Position numbers and translations under genes: made by a program
Source: Streptomyces sp. NBC_00457
GTDB taxonomy: Bacteria; Actinomycetota; Actinomycetes; Streptomycetales; Streptomycetaceae
Length of the DNA stretch: 64,000 bases
Assembly: GCF_036014015.1 (NCBI RefSeq)
Contig: NZ_CP107905.1
Coordinates: 10,726,001 to 10,790,000 of the forward strand
Direction: 5' to 3'
Shown here: positions 44,085 through 52,247 of the stretch, one piece after another
Layout of the letters: each line of letters begins with the position of its first letter
Numbering within the stretch: position 1 is the stretch's first letter
The notes under the pieces: generated by a model
The model's input: the letters and a program-made list of their open reading frames with translations, nothing else
Told to the model about the DNA's origin: nothing
Database searches by the model: none

Positions 44085-45041
44085 TCATCCGCATCGACCA
44101 TTGCAATCGAACATCCAGAACAAACCGCAGTCGGAGGGAATAACGGTGCAACCTCCGCGCAAGCAGTAGTAGCCGCCGGCGCAGCAAACGCAGTCCTGGG
44201 TTGAACAATCACAATAGGCAGACGGGCCCCGGATTGCTGGCGGGTCAGCAGGACCGATACGCATGGCCATAGCTTCAGCTTCCTGCAAACCTAGTGTCTC
44301 CTTGGCCCGCTTACTGAGTCTGCGCATCTCCTCGGTGTGATCGCCGGGTGACACGAAGACGCGAGCAGCGAGGGCGGAAACATCATCCATGACCTGGAGT
44401 TGAGCGGCTGTCGCGTGGGGGTGATCTCGGCGGTAGTGATCGATGTTCCTGAGCCAGACCGCGGTTCGTTCCTCGGGGGACAGGGCTTTTACGATTGCCT
44501 TCCGGTAAGGGACTGTGTGCCGGACGATCTCCTCGTACGTGCGCGGCAGACGGTCCATGTTTGCTGTAACCCAGGCGTCGGCCGCGGTACGTTTCGATTG
44601 GGCGAAGGCGGGAGTCCGACCGGTCAGGGTCAGCCCAATTGCGACGCCCAAGCCACCACTCAGCTGAAGGAATCGCTTGCGCCCCATTTCGGGGCCAGAT
44701 GCCTCTGAAGGCTTCCCACTGGTTCCCTGGCGTTGTCTTCCCAGTGCTCGCAGCACCCGTACCGTCACCTGGGGACCGAGATGCCTGGCCAGTGTGAATG
44801 ACATGGCGGTGCCTGTCCAGGCTTTTACTTTGTCGCCGTTCACTCGCAGCAATGTAGGCGCCCATTTCGGGTCCGCGCCCATTCTCCTGTGTCGCCAACG
44901 CTGGACGTCGTCATGTTCCAGTGGCATCACCTCAAGCTTCCCGGCGCTTGCCTCTGACACAGATGCGGAGATGGCAGAGCATGTATTACATGCCCCGTCG
45001 AAGGCTAGAACCCATCGCGTCTGATCTAATTGAGGTTTCAT
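44085..45041 (-). CDS. fulvocin C-like bacteriocin precursor fused to a DCC-type thiol oxidoreductase domain
   Basis: 318 residues from the ATG at 45041, preceded by GGGAGAGA. Residues 8-95 look like a DCC/thioredoxin-like domain (VLAFDGACNTCSAISASVSE, CxxC). Residues about 118-148 are a twin-arginine-like signal (MGRKRFLQLSGGLGVAIGLTLTG cut after AFAQ). The last 43 residues hold ten Cys (CDCSTQDCVCC...CTVIPSDCGLFWMFDCNGRCG). This pattern resembles fulvocin C of Myxococcus fulvus: CxCST near the start and Cx5-6CG near the end. Export by Tat and a killing role are inference. Codon use is AT-richer than in neighbours, suggesting transfer. Confidence 0.72.
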   Translation of the reverse strand: MKPQLDQTRWVLAFDGACNTCSAISASVSEASAGKLEVMPLEHDDVQRWRHRRMGADPKWAPTLLRVNGDKVKAWTGTAMSFTLARHLGPQVTVRVLRALGRQRQGTSGKPSEASGPEMGRKRFLQLSGGLGVAIGLTLTGRTPAFAQSKRTAADAWVTANMDRLPRTYEEIVRHTVPYRKAIVKALSPEERTAVWLRNIDHYRRDHPHATAAQLQVMDDVSALAARVFVSPGDHTEEMRRLSKRAKETLGLQEAEAMAMRIGPADPPAIRGPSAYCDCSTQDCVCCAGGYYCLRGGCTVIPSDCGLFWMFDCNGRCG

Positions 45042-45239
45042 TCTCTCCCTGTTCTGCTTGCAGGAACTTCACTAAGTGAGGGACAGTGATTTTCTGGTCA
45101 GCGTTGTTCTCATGCATTCGATGGCCCATCAGCGGCGTCCTAGCCTCGGTCTTGCGTTTTTCAATTCCCTGCAGAGTCATGATGGACAGGCCGGTGGCTT
45201 GACAATCGCGTCGGGTGGTCGCAGGTTCCACTGTTCCGG

Positions 45240-45490
45240 GGCAGGACCTGTTGCGGTGCCGCCGACTACGCTTTCCGGCGGCACCGCGACAGGCGTCGGA
45301 GAGCATGGCGACTTCCCGGCAGCGGTAGATGAAGGACTTAGCGCTGACGCCCCAGAATCTATGCAGGTCGGCGAGCGTGCCAGGTCAAGGCGGCGCAGCA
45401 GGGGGCGATCCTCGTGGAGGGGGTGAGGAACTCCTTAGCGAACGCGTCGGCCTGGCTCCTGCCGGCGTCGCAGTGCGGTACGAGGGAGCC
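45240..45490 (-). pseudogene. ImmA/IrrE-type metallopeptidase remnant, several frameshifts
   Basis: Reading leftward, three phases give pieces of an ImmA/IrrE C-terminus in correct order: SQADAFAKEFLTPSTRIAP, then LLRRLDLAR, then LADLHRFWGVSAKSFIYRCREVAMLSDA. The HExxH zinc site is not recovered. In related proteins this region follows the zinc site. It is an inactive relic next to the bacteriocin gene. The rest of 45042-45550 holds no other feature. Confidence 0.65.
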
Positions 45491-45550
45491 CAACGGGACT
45501 ACCTGGAGCGCCACACAAGGCAGGCCACTACGCCAGGCTGCCTCACCTTT

Positions 45551-45886
45551 TTAGTATTCCCACTCCGACCAAATATCGCTGGCGTATTCCAAATTCGGAC
45601 ACGTAGCCCTAGACCTGCTGGTGCTACCCACCCATGGTCCTGTCACCACGTGGTCGCCGGTTCGGGGGTTGAGACAGTAGACCTTTACTCGGTGAGAAAT
45701 GCCCCATGAGCCAGAAATGCAGCGAGACTCGCCTGTGACCTGATTGACCCGATAGCCCGAGCAAGGTGCGGCAGCTGAAGGGGCGGAAGCCGACGACGGG
45801 AGCACAGCTGCTTGTGCCGCGGCGGGGGCGCAGAGGGCTACGATCGCAGCGGCGCCAGTAGCGGCGGCTGCTAGGCGTATGCGCAT
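45551..45886 (-). CDS. small secreted Cys-containing protein
   Basis: 111 residues from the ATG at 45886 with GGAGAAG eight bases upstream. Signal peptide LAAAATGAAAIVALCAPAAAQAA, then a 75-residue mature protein with four Cys (PCSGYRV, SRCISGS, VYCLNPR, ATCPNLE) and a C-terminus rich in Trp/Tyr/Glu. No family known to me. Confidence 0.75.
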   Translation of the reverse strand: MRIRLAAAATGAAAIVALCAPAAAQAAVLPSSASAPSAAAPCSGYRVNQVTGESRCISGSWGISHRVKVYCLNPRTGDHVVTGPWVGSTSRSRATCPNLEYASDIWSEWEY

Positions 45887-46015
45887 CAGATCTTCTCCTA
45901 TGCATCGTGTTGCGGGATTCGCTTATCAGGGCAGGCTTGCAACGCCCCGAAGGCAGAGGCTGATGACAAGCCGTAAGGCTGGCTGGCGCCCACGGCCGGG
46001 GCAACGGCCATCGGT

Positions 46016-46078
46016 TGTCCCGGACAGACATGGGCTGTCCGGGCAGGTCAGGGCCTTGTCTGAATCGTGTCCCGGACA
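46016..46078. promoter_or_regulatory. three TGTCC-N-GGACA boxes upstream of the XRE-ricin gene
   Basis: TGTCCCGGACA occurs at 46016-46026 and 46068-46078, and an imperfect copy TGTCCGGGCAG at 46036-46046. The same word (TGTCCGGGACA) occurs again at 47663-47673. They lie 52-114 nt before the gene at 46130, so autoregulation by its helix-turn-helix is the simplest guess. Confidence 0.7.
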
Positions 46079-46129
46079 GCCGGGCATGGCGGATTCCGCC
46101 GTTGTCCCTCCTGCCAAAGCCACAGCAAG

Positions 46130-47050
46130 ATGACGTTCATGGGGAACCTGGGGGAGTTGTCGCCGTACGAAGCCCGAGACGCTGCCGGTTTCATCCAGTC
46201 GATGCAGCAGCTCAAGGAGCGTTCAGGGCTGACCTATCGCGAATTGGAGGAGCAGGCCGCCCGAAACGGCGACGTGCTGGCGCGCAGCACGCTGGCCGAC
46301 ATCCTCAGACGGACAAGCCTGCCGCGACCCGACCTGCTGGCCGCATTCGTCCGCGCCTGCGGGGACGGCGAGCGGGTCGACGCCTGGCTGGACGCCAGGG
46401 ACCGGATCGCCACCACACACACGACTGCCGCGCCTGTCCCTGCGCCCGACTTCGAAACCGATGCTCATCCGCAAGCCGAAGCGGCTGCGATCGTGCGGCC
46501 CCGCCGGACCAGGACCCGCACAGCCGCCGCCGCGACCGCGCTCCCGCTCCTGGCCCTGGCCGCCTGGGGATTGCTCCCCGGCGACTCCGACGAGCCAAAG
46601 ACACCGGCTTCTCCCGCCGACGGCTGGGTCACCATCCACCCCGTCCGCACGCCCGATCTCTGCCTGACCGACGGACGCGACCGCGACGGCGCCTACGACA
46701 GCGCCGTAGCCGTCCAACTCCCCTGTGCCCAGGCCCCCGTGCCGCGCACCTACCTCGAACCGACAGGTGCGGGGCTCTACCGCATCCAGTGGCACCATCC
46801 CCAGCTGGGAAAGGGATGCCTGACGGTCATGGGCGAGGACCAGCTCAAAGGCATGCTCGAACCCCGCCGGAACTGTGCGCAGGGCACCCTCTTCCGCCTG
46901 GAACCCACTGCCGGGACCTTCCGGCTGCGTCCGGCCACCAGCAGCGGGTGCATCGGCATCGTCGACAACGACACCACTGCGGGCGCCGAGGCGATCGAGG
47001 AACGCTGCACCGGCGCGGCGGATCAGCGTTTCCTGGTCCGGGCGGGCTGA
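46130..47050 (+). CDS. XRE-like helix-turn-helix - transmembrane - ricin-type lectin protein
   Basis: 306 residues from the ATG at 46130 (another ATG at 46139). The cytoplasmic N-terminus is a helix-turn-helix domain common in Streptomyces (QLKERSGLTYRELEEQAA...LARSTLADILRRTSLPRPDLLAAFVRACG). After a basic linker comes one membrane helix (AAATALPLLALAAWGLLPG). The outside part is a beta-trefoil-like ricin domain (LCLTDGRDRDG, GCLTVMGEDQ, GCIGIVDN, RCTGAADQRFL). It joins outside sugar binding to inside DNA binding in one chain (inference). Confidence 0.82.
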   Translation: MTFMGNLGELSPYEARDAAGFIQSMQQLKERSGLTYRELEEQAARNGDVLARSTLADILRRTSLPRPDLLAAFVRACGDGERVDAWLDARDRIATTHTTAAPVPAPDFETDAHPQAEAAAIVRPRRTRTRTAAAATALPLLALAAWGLLPGDSDEPKTPASPADGWVTIHPVRTPDLCLTDGRDRDGAYDSAVAVQLPCAQAPVPRTYLEPTGAGLYRIQWHHPQLGKGCLTVMGEDQLKGMLEPRRNCAQGTLFRLEPTAGTFRLRPATSSGCIGIVDNDTTAGAEAIEERCTGAADQRFLVRAG

Positions 47051-47903
47051 TAGCCCCGTGCACCTGAGCCTTCGCAGGCGGCGACCCTGCCCCTGTCCTG
47101 GCCGCACGGGCGGCTCCTTCAACGACACTGAGAGGCGAGTCGTCGCACGAGGCAATGAGTGGTGTGCATCGTGAAGTCGCAGGTCGCGGGTCTGGTGTGC
47201 GTGACGAGTGGGGTACTCGTGCTGGTCGGCGGCCGATGACCACGACCTAGATCATCGGGCATGTCCGGTTCAGGCGGGATGCTGGGTTCGACTGCGACCA
47301 CCACCGGCCCCCGCAGGGGGCCGGCGTGTTCCTGCTGTGCGGGGAAGGTTCCCGCATCTTCGGTAGTCACGTGCTCACCCCTCCGTCGCCGTCTGCAGGT
47401 GTATACCGGCGTATCCAGGCCCAGTTGGACCGCTGGGCGTCGCCGCGGGCCCGGAGCTGGTCCGCCGCCTCATACGTGAATTGGGCCTGGTGCCCTGCCA
47501 GCCGCGGCCGAGGAGGTTCGGCCTCACGCAGGCCGCAGCCGGCCAGGTGCCGGACCTCGTCGGCCACGACTTCACGGCGGATGCGTCCGGCGCAAAGCTC
47601 GTCAGACAGGATCCGGACAGGATCCGGACAAGGCGAGTGACCAGGCCGGACAGAGTGTCAGCTGTCCGGGACAGAAAACTCTGATTGCGCCGCCTGGCAT
47701 TCCCCCGTCAGTCTTTGTCTCGCTGTCCGGTCCGCATGTCCCCCGCTTCCATCCGCACACGGAGCGGCCGGGCCGACTATCCGAGCGACTGCCCGAATAC
47801 CAGACTGGAGAAGGTCGTTGCGAGCCCTCCAGGGCTTATGACAACCCGATCATGGGAAAACGGGCGATCTGAAACCGTTACGACCCAGAAGAGGGGAATG
47901 CCT
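47051..47903. other. 853-nt region with an IS3 relic and short tandem repeats
   Basis: No intact gene. It contains the IS3-family remnant at 47385-47620, a tandem GGATCCGGACA pair (about 47610-47632), and one TGTCCGGGACA box (47663-47673). The rest shows nothing I can assign. Confidence 0.5.
47385..47620 (+). pseudogene. IS3-family transposase relic (HTH_21 region)
   Basis: Two phases give consecutive parts of an IS3 orfB: VYRRIQAQLDRW, then GPELVRRLIRELGLVPCQPRPRRFGLT and PDLVGHDFTADASGAKLV, the stretch just before the DDE core. The core itself is missing. The frameshift lies near 47435. Confidence 0.75.
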
Positions 47904-48365
47904 ATGCGTGCGCGCAGTGTTGGTCGCCGTCTAGCCACCGTCTGTGTTTCTGCTGCTGCTCTCACACTCGTGATCAGTAGTGCGCCGGCCAACGCAGCCG
48001 ACGACTACAACCAGGCTGTGCCAGGCTCACCGCCGTCGGGCATGAGCTGTTACTCCAACTCCTACCTGGATGCCTGCTTCAAGAAGTACGGCGATCAGCT
48101 GTGGGTGAGAAACCACAGCGCCAGTTCGCCCGCCTACATGCAGTGGGAGAACTGGTTGTACATGACCAACGGCGGGTGGGAACTGTACCGCCAAGGCAAC
48201 TGCACGACTACGCAACTCAATGTCGGGCAGTGGGGTGTGTGCAACAAAGACTTCTACGAGAACACCACCGAACGGTGGGACGGTACCGGCAGTATGCTGC
48301 GGTGGCGCATCATCTCTGGGGCTTCCATCTCGTCCTGGGGCCCGTATTACCTGAACGATCAGTAA
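47904..48365 (+). CDS. small secreted protein of unknown function
   Basis: 153 residues from the ATG at 47904, with GAGGGG seven bases upstream; an ATG at 47898 is too close to that site. Signal peptide RRLATVCVSAAALTLVISSAPANA, then a 120-residue mature domain with four Cys (MSCYSNS, DACFKKY, GNCTTTQ, GVCNKDF) and many Trp/Tyr. Composition is AT-richer than the window average. A perfect hairpin terminator follows 28 nt after the stop. Confidence 0.8.
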   Translation: MRARSVGRRLATVCVSAAALTLVISSAPANAADDYNQAVPGSPPSGMSCYSNSYLDACFKKYGDQLWVRNHSASSPAYMQWENWLYMTNGGWELYRQGNCTTTQLNVGQWGVCNKDFYENTTERWDGTGSMLRWRIISGASISSWGPYYLNDQ

Positions 48366-48393
48366 TCTGGAGTCGCCCGCCGGGGACGAGGCC

Positions 48394-48425
48394 CGTGGCC
48401 CTGGAACCACCTTTCCAGGGCCACG
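48394..48425 (+). terminator. hairpin terminator of the secreted protein gene
   Basis: A perfect 13-bp stem (CGTGGCCCTGGAA and its complement) with the 6-nt loop CCACCT, 28 nt after the stop codon at 48365. No U-tract. Confidence 0.8.
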
Positions 48426-48487
48426 CCGCATGTCGGTGCAAACCTGGGTGAACCATCATCGTTTTCTCTTCATCCGCCGATAGGTGC

Positions 48488-48895
48488 GATGGCCTAATCG
48501 AACTCGGGAAGACCTTCGGCGGCCCCGAGGGCTGGTACGTGAAACGCGTCTCGGGGAACGCCCGGCGTCTGGTCGGCCAGTGGCCCACCGCGGAGCAGTT
48601 CGTCGACGAATTGGCCCAGCGTCTCGGCCAAGCAGCGGATGACGAGCCGGATGAGGAGCGCCCGTCCCGACTGCGAGAGCTGGCAAGTTCAGCTGGGGAC
48701 GTGGCCCGCAACGTCTTCGTCGACGTGGGGCTGTCCCGAGTCGACGCCGAATCTTTGGCGTGGTTCGGACTCGGTGTTGTGCGTCCAGTCAGGCGATCGG
48801 AGAGGGACCCCGTACTGCTCATAGCCCGATGGCTGACTTGGGTCCCATGTAGGAACCGGCTCCCGGGATCCATCCCGGCACAGCTTGACGCATAG
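48488..48895 (+). pseudogene. gene fragment without a start, unknown family
   Basis: The frame opens after a stop at 48449. It reads DGLIELGKTFGGPEGWYVKRVSGNARRL and continues with a helical, acidic stretch (PTAEQFVDELAQRLGQAADDE). The only in-frame start is a GTG at 48539, in the middle of this block. The tail after about 48745 looks non-coding. This suggests the end of a larger lost gene; function unknown. Confidence 0.4.
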
Positions 48896-48915
48896 CTCGC
48901 TGAATCCGATGCCGG

Positions 48916-49989
48916 TCAGGGAGTCGAGCGGGACCAACTCGAGTGCGTGGATCGGCCGGGTGTCAGTGCCTTCGTAGACCGGGCATCAGGGTGGGGCGTC
49001 AAGAGTCGGGTTCCTCGACGACTCGGACGGCGGCAGCGCGGTCGCCGAACATGGCCCGCGGCTGGGTGCGGAACAGCCATCCAGAGCAGGGAGGGCGCTG
49101 GTGTCGCCGATGGCGACCGGGGTTCGCCGTGGCCAGCGCTCCCCCTCAGTCGGTGCCGCTCCGCCCCGCAAGATGGGGCGGCTGTCTCCTTCAGGCGCCC
49201 AACCAACGCACCCACATTGTCAGGGCCTACCTGCGACGCGCCTGTGTTGTCAGTTATCAACTGACCGTCGATGCGAGACCAGCGTTTGCCGGAACGGTCG
49301 GCGAAGCGCAGGCGGACAGATCGGACGACGAGCGTTGCTTCCTTGGGAAGCTCGTTGAGTTCGTGCCCCCCGGCGTTGTCGGTTCTGGGAAGCACCATTC
49401 TCAGTTGACGGGCTTCGACTGTCTTCACAGTGCAGGGGGGAACACTCGTCAGTTTGATCTCGTAGGACAGGGAGTCGATGTCGCCTCCGTGTTCACCGTG
49501 CACATCCAGAGCGAAGTAGAGGGTCACAGTGGTGACGGGGTCTGCCGAACGATTCATCACGCTCACGCGCGGTTGCTCACCTTGAGGTGCCTCGTCCCAG
49601 GCGGCCACCTGAACAGCCTGGGCTTTCGCCTGCTGATCGGCGGCCTTCTCTGACTGTTCAAGCTGATCACTAGCCACCACCGCGCTGAAGTACGTGGCAA
49701 CGCCCGTGAACGCCAGGCTGCCGATCGCAGTGATCGCGCCCGAGACGGCCCCAACGTGCACCCATGGCACGCGCCGCCTCCACCTGCCGACGCGCTCCGC
49801 CACGCGCCGCCACCACCTATTTCGCGCCGATCGCGGTTCCGGCTCAGGCCGAGACTCCGGCTGGGGCTCCGGCTCGGTGTCAGGCTGGGGCTGGAGTGGC
49901 TCCTGTCGCACCCGCGCTCGTACCCGGTCCGGCGTGGTGCGACGGCGGGCCAGTCGTAGCCTGACCCGCCGTTGTTCCTCGTTGGTCAT
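48916..49989 (-). CDS. membrane-anchored protein with extracytoplasmic beta domain, possibly frameshifted at the end
   Basis: 357 residues. N-terminal 55 residues are Arg/Pro/Glu-rich. A membrane helix follows (HVGAVSGAITAIGSLAFTGVATYFSAVVA, about 76-105), then a short coiled coil and a beta-rich domain (QPRVSVMNRSADPVTTVTLYFALDV...RSVRLRFADRSGKRWSRIDGQLI). From about residue 265 the sequence turns into Arg/Pro/Ser-rich text unlike a domain, which may reflect a frameshift. Just past its stop another phase reads IHALELVPLDSLTGIGFSE, perhaps the lost native end. Confidence 0.6.
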   Translation of the reverse strand: MTNEEQRRVRLRLARRRTTPDRVRARVRQEPLQPQPDTEPEPQPESRPEPEPRSARNRWWRRVAERVGRWRRRVPWVHVGAVSGAITAIGSLAFTGVATYFSAVVASDQLEQSEKAADQQAKAQAVQVAAWDEAPQGEQPRVSVMNRSADPVTTVTLYFALDVHGEHGGDIDSLSYEIKLTSVPPCTVKTVEARQLRMVLPRTDNAGGHELNELPKEATLVVRSVRLRFADRSGKRWSRIDGQLITDNTGASQVGPDNVGALVGRLKETAAPSCGAERHRLRGSAGHGEPRSPSATPAPSLLWMAVPHPAAGHVRRPRCRRPSRRGTRLLTPHPDARSTKALTPGRSTHSSWSRSTP

Positions 49990-50159
49990 TCGCCCCCCTG
50001 TGTCCTCAGAGCCCTAGACGCTGACACAGCACACATGGATCCCACAGCTCACTTTGCCAATACGGCGCCCTTACGCCGCGGCCGTGCCGTTCGCTGGTCT
50101 GGCGGTACCCTCCTGTTCCGCAGGGGGACGTGATTACCGACCTTGAATGCGTGATGTCG

Positions 50160-50744
50160 TCATGGCGGGGTGGGGCGAAGTCCGGTGCCGGTGAGGCAGC
50201 CGTCGAGTGCGTCGCTGCGGTATTGGAGTAGGCGTAGGCCCTGCCGGACAGCGGCGATGAGGTCCTCCGGGTCGGCGAACGCGCGGTTGGCCAGTGTCGT
50301 CCGGCGGAGGATGGACCAGATTCCTTCGACTGGGTTGAGGTCAGGCGCATAGGCAGGCAGCTGGTAGACGGTGAGCCAGTCGCGCTCGGCGATGTAGCGG
50401 CGCATCCCCGCTGTCAGGTGCGTGTTGAGGTTGTCCCACACCAGCACGATCGGGCCACCGAGCTGGTGGTGAGCGGCCTGGACGAGATCGCGGTAGTCGG
50501 TCCAGGCGAAGCTCTTGCGTCCGTCCGGCCGGGTGTCGGGGCGGGGTCGGTAGATCAGCCGGGACGCCCGCCCGGGTTTGTAGCAGGCCAGGGCGGCGAC
50601 CGATAAGCGGCGGCGGGAACGGCCACGGACCCGCACGATCGGCGTGTGCCCGCGTCGGGACCAGGTGCGGGTGGTGGGCGGCGTCATCGAGAAGCCGGCC
50701 TCGTCCTCGAACACGAGCCAGGCGTCGAGCGCCGCCGCGGTCAT
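50160..50744 (-). CDS. IS630 orfB, DDE transposase domain
   Basis: 194 residues. DDE superfamily marks: WLVFEDEAGFSMTP (first Asp region), IVLVWDNLNTHL (second Asp) and LNPVEGIWSILRR (Glu). It starts with an ATG overlapping the orfA stop (ATGA, 50741-50744) in another phase, as usual for IS630 elements that make the full transposase by frameshifting. Confidence 0.92.
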   Translation of the reverse strand: MTAAALDAWLVFEDEAGFSMTPPTTRTWSRRGHTPIVRVRGRSRRRLSVAALACYKPGRASRLIYRPRPDTRPDGRKSFAWTDYRDLVQAAHHQLGGPIVLVWDNLNTHLTAGMRRYIAERDWLTVYQLPAYAPDLNPVEGIWSILRRTTLANRAFADPEDLIAAVRQGLRLLQYRSDALDGCLTGTGLRPTPP

Positions 50745-51223
50745 TCCACGCGCGGCCAGGTCTCTTTCACCCAGCCGGCCACCGCTTCCTCGTCCCGCTC
50801 AAGCGCCCGGCGGGCGGGGACCTGGCAGGTCCAGCCGTGCCGCTTGAGCAGGGCCGCGACGCCCTGGACCGTGTAGCTCTTGTGGAACCGGCGCCCGATC
50901 AGGGTCTTGATGCGCGACAGAGTCCAGGTCTGGTCCGGCCAGCCATGCGCGACCGGTCCCTTGTCCAACTCACGTTCCAGCACCACGAACAGTTCGTCGC
51001 TCAGCAGCGGCAGCGACGCCGGGCCCTTCGACGCCAGTGCTCGCGGACCTTCTTCGGCCCACGCTTTCCGCCAGCGTTGCACCGAGCGGACGGTGACCCG
51101 CAGATCACGGGCGACGACGGCATTGTCGTCACCCCGGACGAAGCGTTCGGCGGCCTCTCTCCGTAACCGCTCACGAAACGCCCGACGTTCAGCGGTCAGC
51201 CCGCCACCCTGCGCGTACCTCAT
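50741..51223 (-). CDS. IS630 orfA, helix-turn-helix domain
   Basis: 160 residues. Two helix-turn-helix units: ERFVRGDDNAVVARDLRVTVRSVQRWRKAW (about 27-58) and WTLSRIKTLIGRRFHKSYTVQGVAALLKRHGW (about 100-132). This is the DNA-binding part of the transposase; the catalytic part is in orfB. Confidence 0.9.
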   Translation of the reverse strand: MRYAQGGGLTAERRAFRERLRREAAERFVRGDDNAVVARDLRVTVRSVQRWRKAWAEEGPRALASKGPASLPLLSDELFVVLERELDKGPVAHGWPDQTWTLSRIKTLIGRRFHKSYTVQGVAALLKRHGWTCQVPARRALERDEEAVAGWVKETWPRVE

Positions 51224-51296
51224 AAAGACGGCATACCGCTGGGATCACCAGCCGTCAGCCCTCACGACACCACGCTTTCAAGGTCAGTAGACGTGA

Positions 51297-52214
51297 TTAC
51301 AGGTCGGTCCATGGGCGAGGTTCGCCCCCGGTCAATGGCACCCACACGGACCCGGACGGGCCGCGCTCCTCGATGTCGTCCAGCATGCAGGCGCCAAGTG
51401 GGACTTCGCGGGAGAGGGCTGCAACGAGCGGGTGTTGGGCGACCATCGCCTTCAGGTCGCTGATCCGGTGTTCCAGCCTGGTGCGGGAGGCGCCGGTGAG
51501 GATGAAGAGCACGCGGGGAAAGACGGGGTACCAGCGGAGCCATGCCGGGCCGGTGGTGGTCGGCCTGCGGCGGCCGACGGGCTGCGCTTCGTACTGGAAC
51601 AGCCTGGCGTACTCGATCAGCTTCACGGCCAGGCGCTCGCTGCTCATGGTGGTGCGATCGACTTCCACGAACGCGCGCAGCTTCCGTCGGTGTTCGCCGT
51701 CGACGACGGTGTAGTGCATGACGGCGTCAGCCACAAGCCGCTCGCCCTCACCGATGGAGTGAGCAACCTCAGGGGTCCAGTCCCACGGGCCGTGCTCATG
51801 CCCGAGCCGACGGGCTTCTGCCGCGAAGGGCAGGTGGGCGCGCACGACCGTGAGCGTGTGCGGTGTCTTCAGCGACGCTGCGGTTGTCGAGGTGATGGGG
51901 TACGGCGGCCGCCCCCGCAGGATGGGGAGATCGCGGGTCAGACGCGCCCCCTCCGGGGTGAGGTACCAGGCGTGCGTACGCGACCGGTCCGAGTCCGGCA
52001 GCGGGGTGAGGTCGACGAAGCCCGTGGAACGCAGCTTGTTCAGCCCGCGGGAGACCAGTTGGCGGGAACTGTCCGGCCGCAGCATCTGGCGCAACTGGCC
52101 GGTCGTGGCCATGCGGTGCAGGGCGAGCGCGGTCAGGACTTGCAGACGCAGCGGTTCAGCGGGGCTGGGGGCCAACTCGGCGGCCGCAGCAGCACCTGAT
52201 GTGGGACGGGTCAT
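51297..52214 (-). CDS. replication-relaxation family protein
   Basis: 305 residues from the ATG at 52214. N-terminal winged helix (LQVLTALALHRMATTGQLRQMLRPDSSRQLVSRGLNKLRSTGFV), then the family core (HTLTVVRAHLPFAAEARRLGHEHGP; AVMHYTVVDGEHRRKLRAFVEVDR). Related proteins are encoded on Streptomyces plasmids, and the family name comes from plasmid control of replication and DNA topology. An IS630 copy lies 10 nt after the stop. Palindromic CCCCGACCACG boxes stand upstream (52248-52304). Confidence 0.85.
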   Translation of the reverse strand: MTRPTSGAAAAAELAPSPAEPLRLQVLTALALHRMATTGQLRQMLRPDSSRQLVSRGLNKLRSTGFVDLTPLPDSDRSRTHAWYLTPEGARLTRDLPILRGRPPYPITSTTAASLKTPHTLTVVRAHLPFAAEARRLGHEHGPWDWTPEVAHSIGEGERLVADAVMHYTVVDGEHRRKLRAFVEVDRTTMSSERLAVKLIEYARLFQYEAQPVGRRRPTTTGPAWLRWYPVFPRVLFILTGASRTRLEHRISDLKAMVAQHPLVAALSREVPLGACMLDDIEERGPSGSVWVPLTGGEPRPWTDL

Positions 52215-52247
52215 GGAGAAGAGGCAACCCTCAGCCCTCGACCCAAC

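Larger units (their letters stand above)
50137..51287 (-). mobile_element. IS630-family insertion sequence, apparently complete
   Basis: Two overlapping reading frames (orfA and orfB) lie between imperfect terminal inverted repeats. The left end reads CCGACCTTGAATGCGTGATG and the right end (complement) CTGACCTTGAAAGCGTGGTG, 20 of 23 positions alike. TA flanks both ends (50135-50136 and 51288-51289), as expected for the TA target duplication of this family. Length 1151 bp. Confidence 0.88.

Noticed and set aside
44986..45306. Small - strand open frame upstream of the bacteriocin gene
   Set aside because: No ribosome site; it overlaps the bacteriocin start, and its first part is the last phase of the ImmA/IrrE relic.
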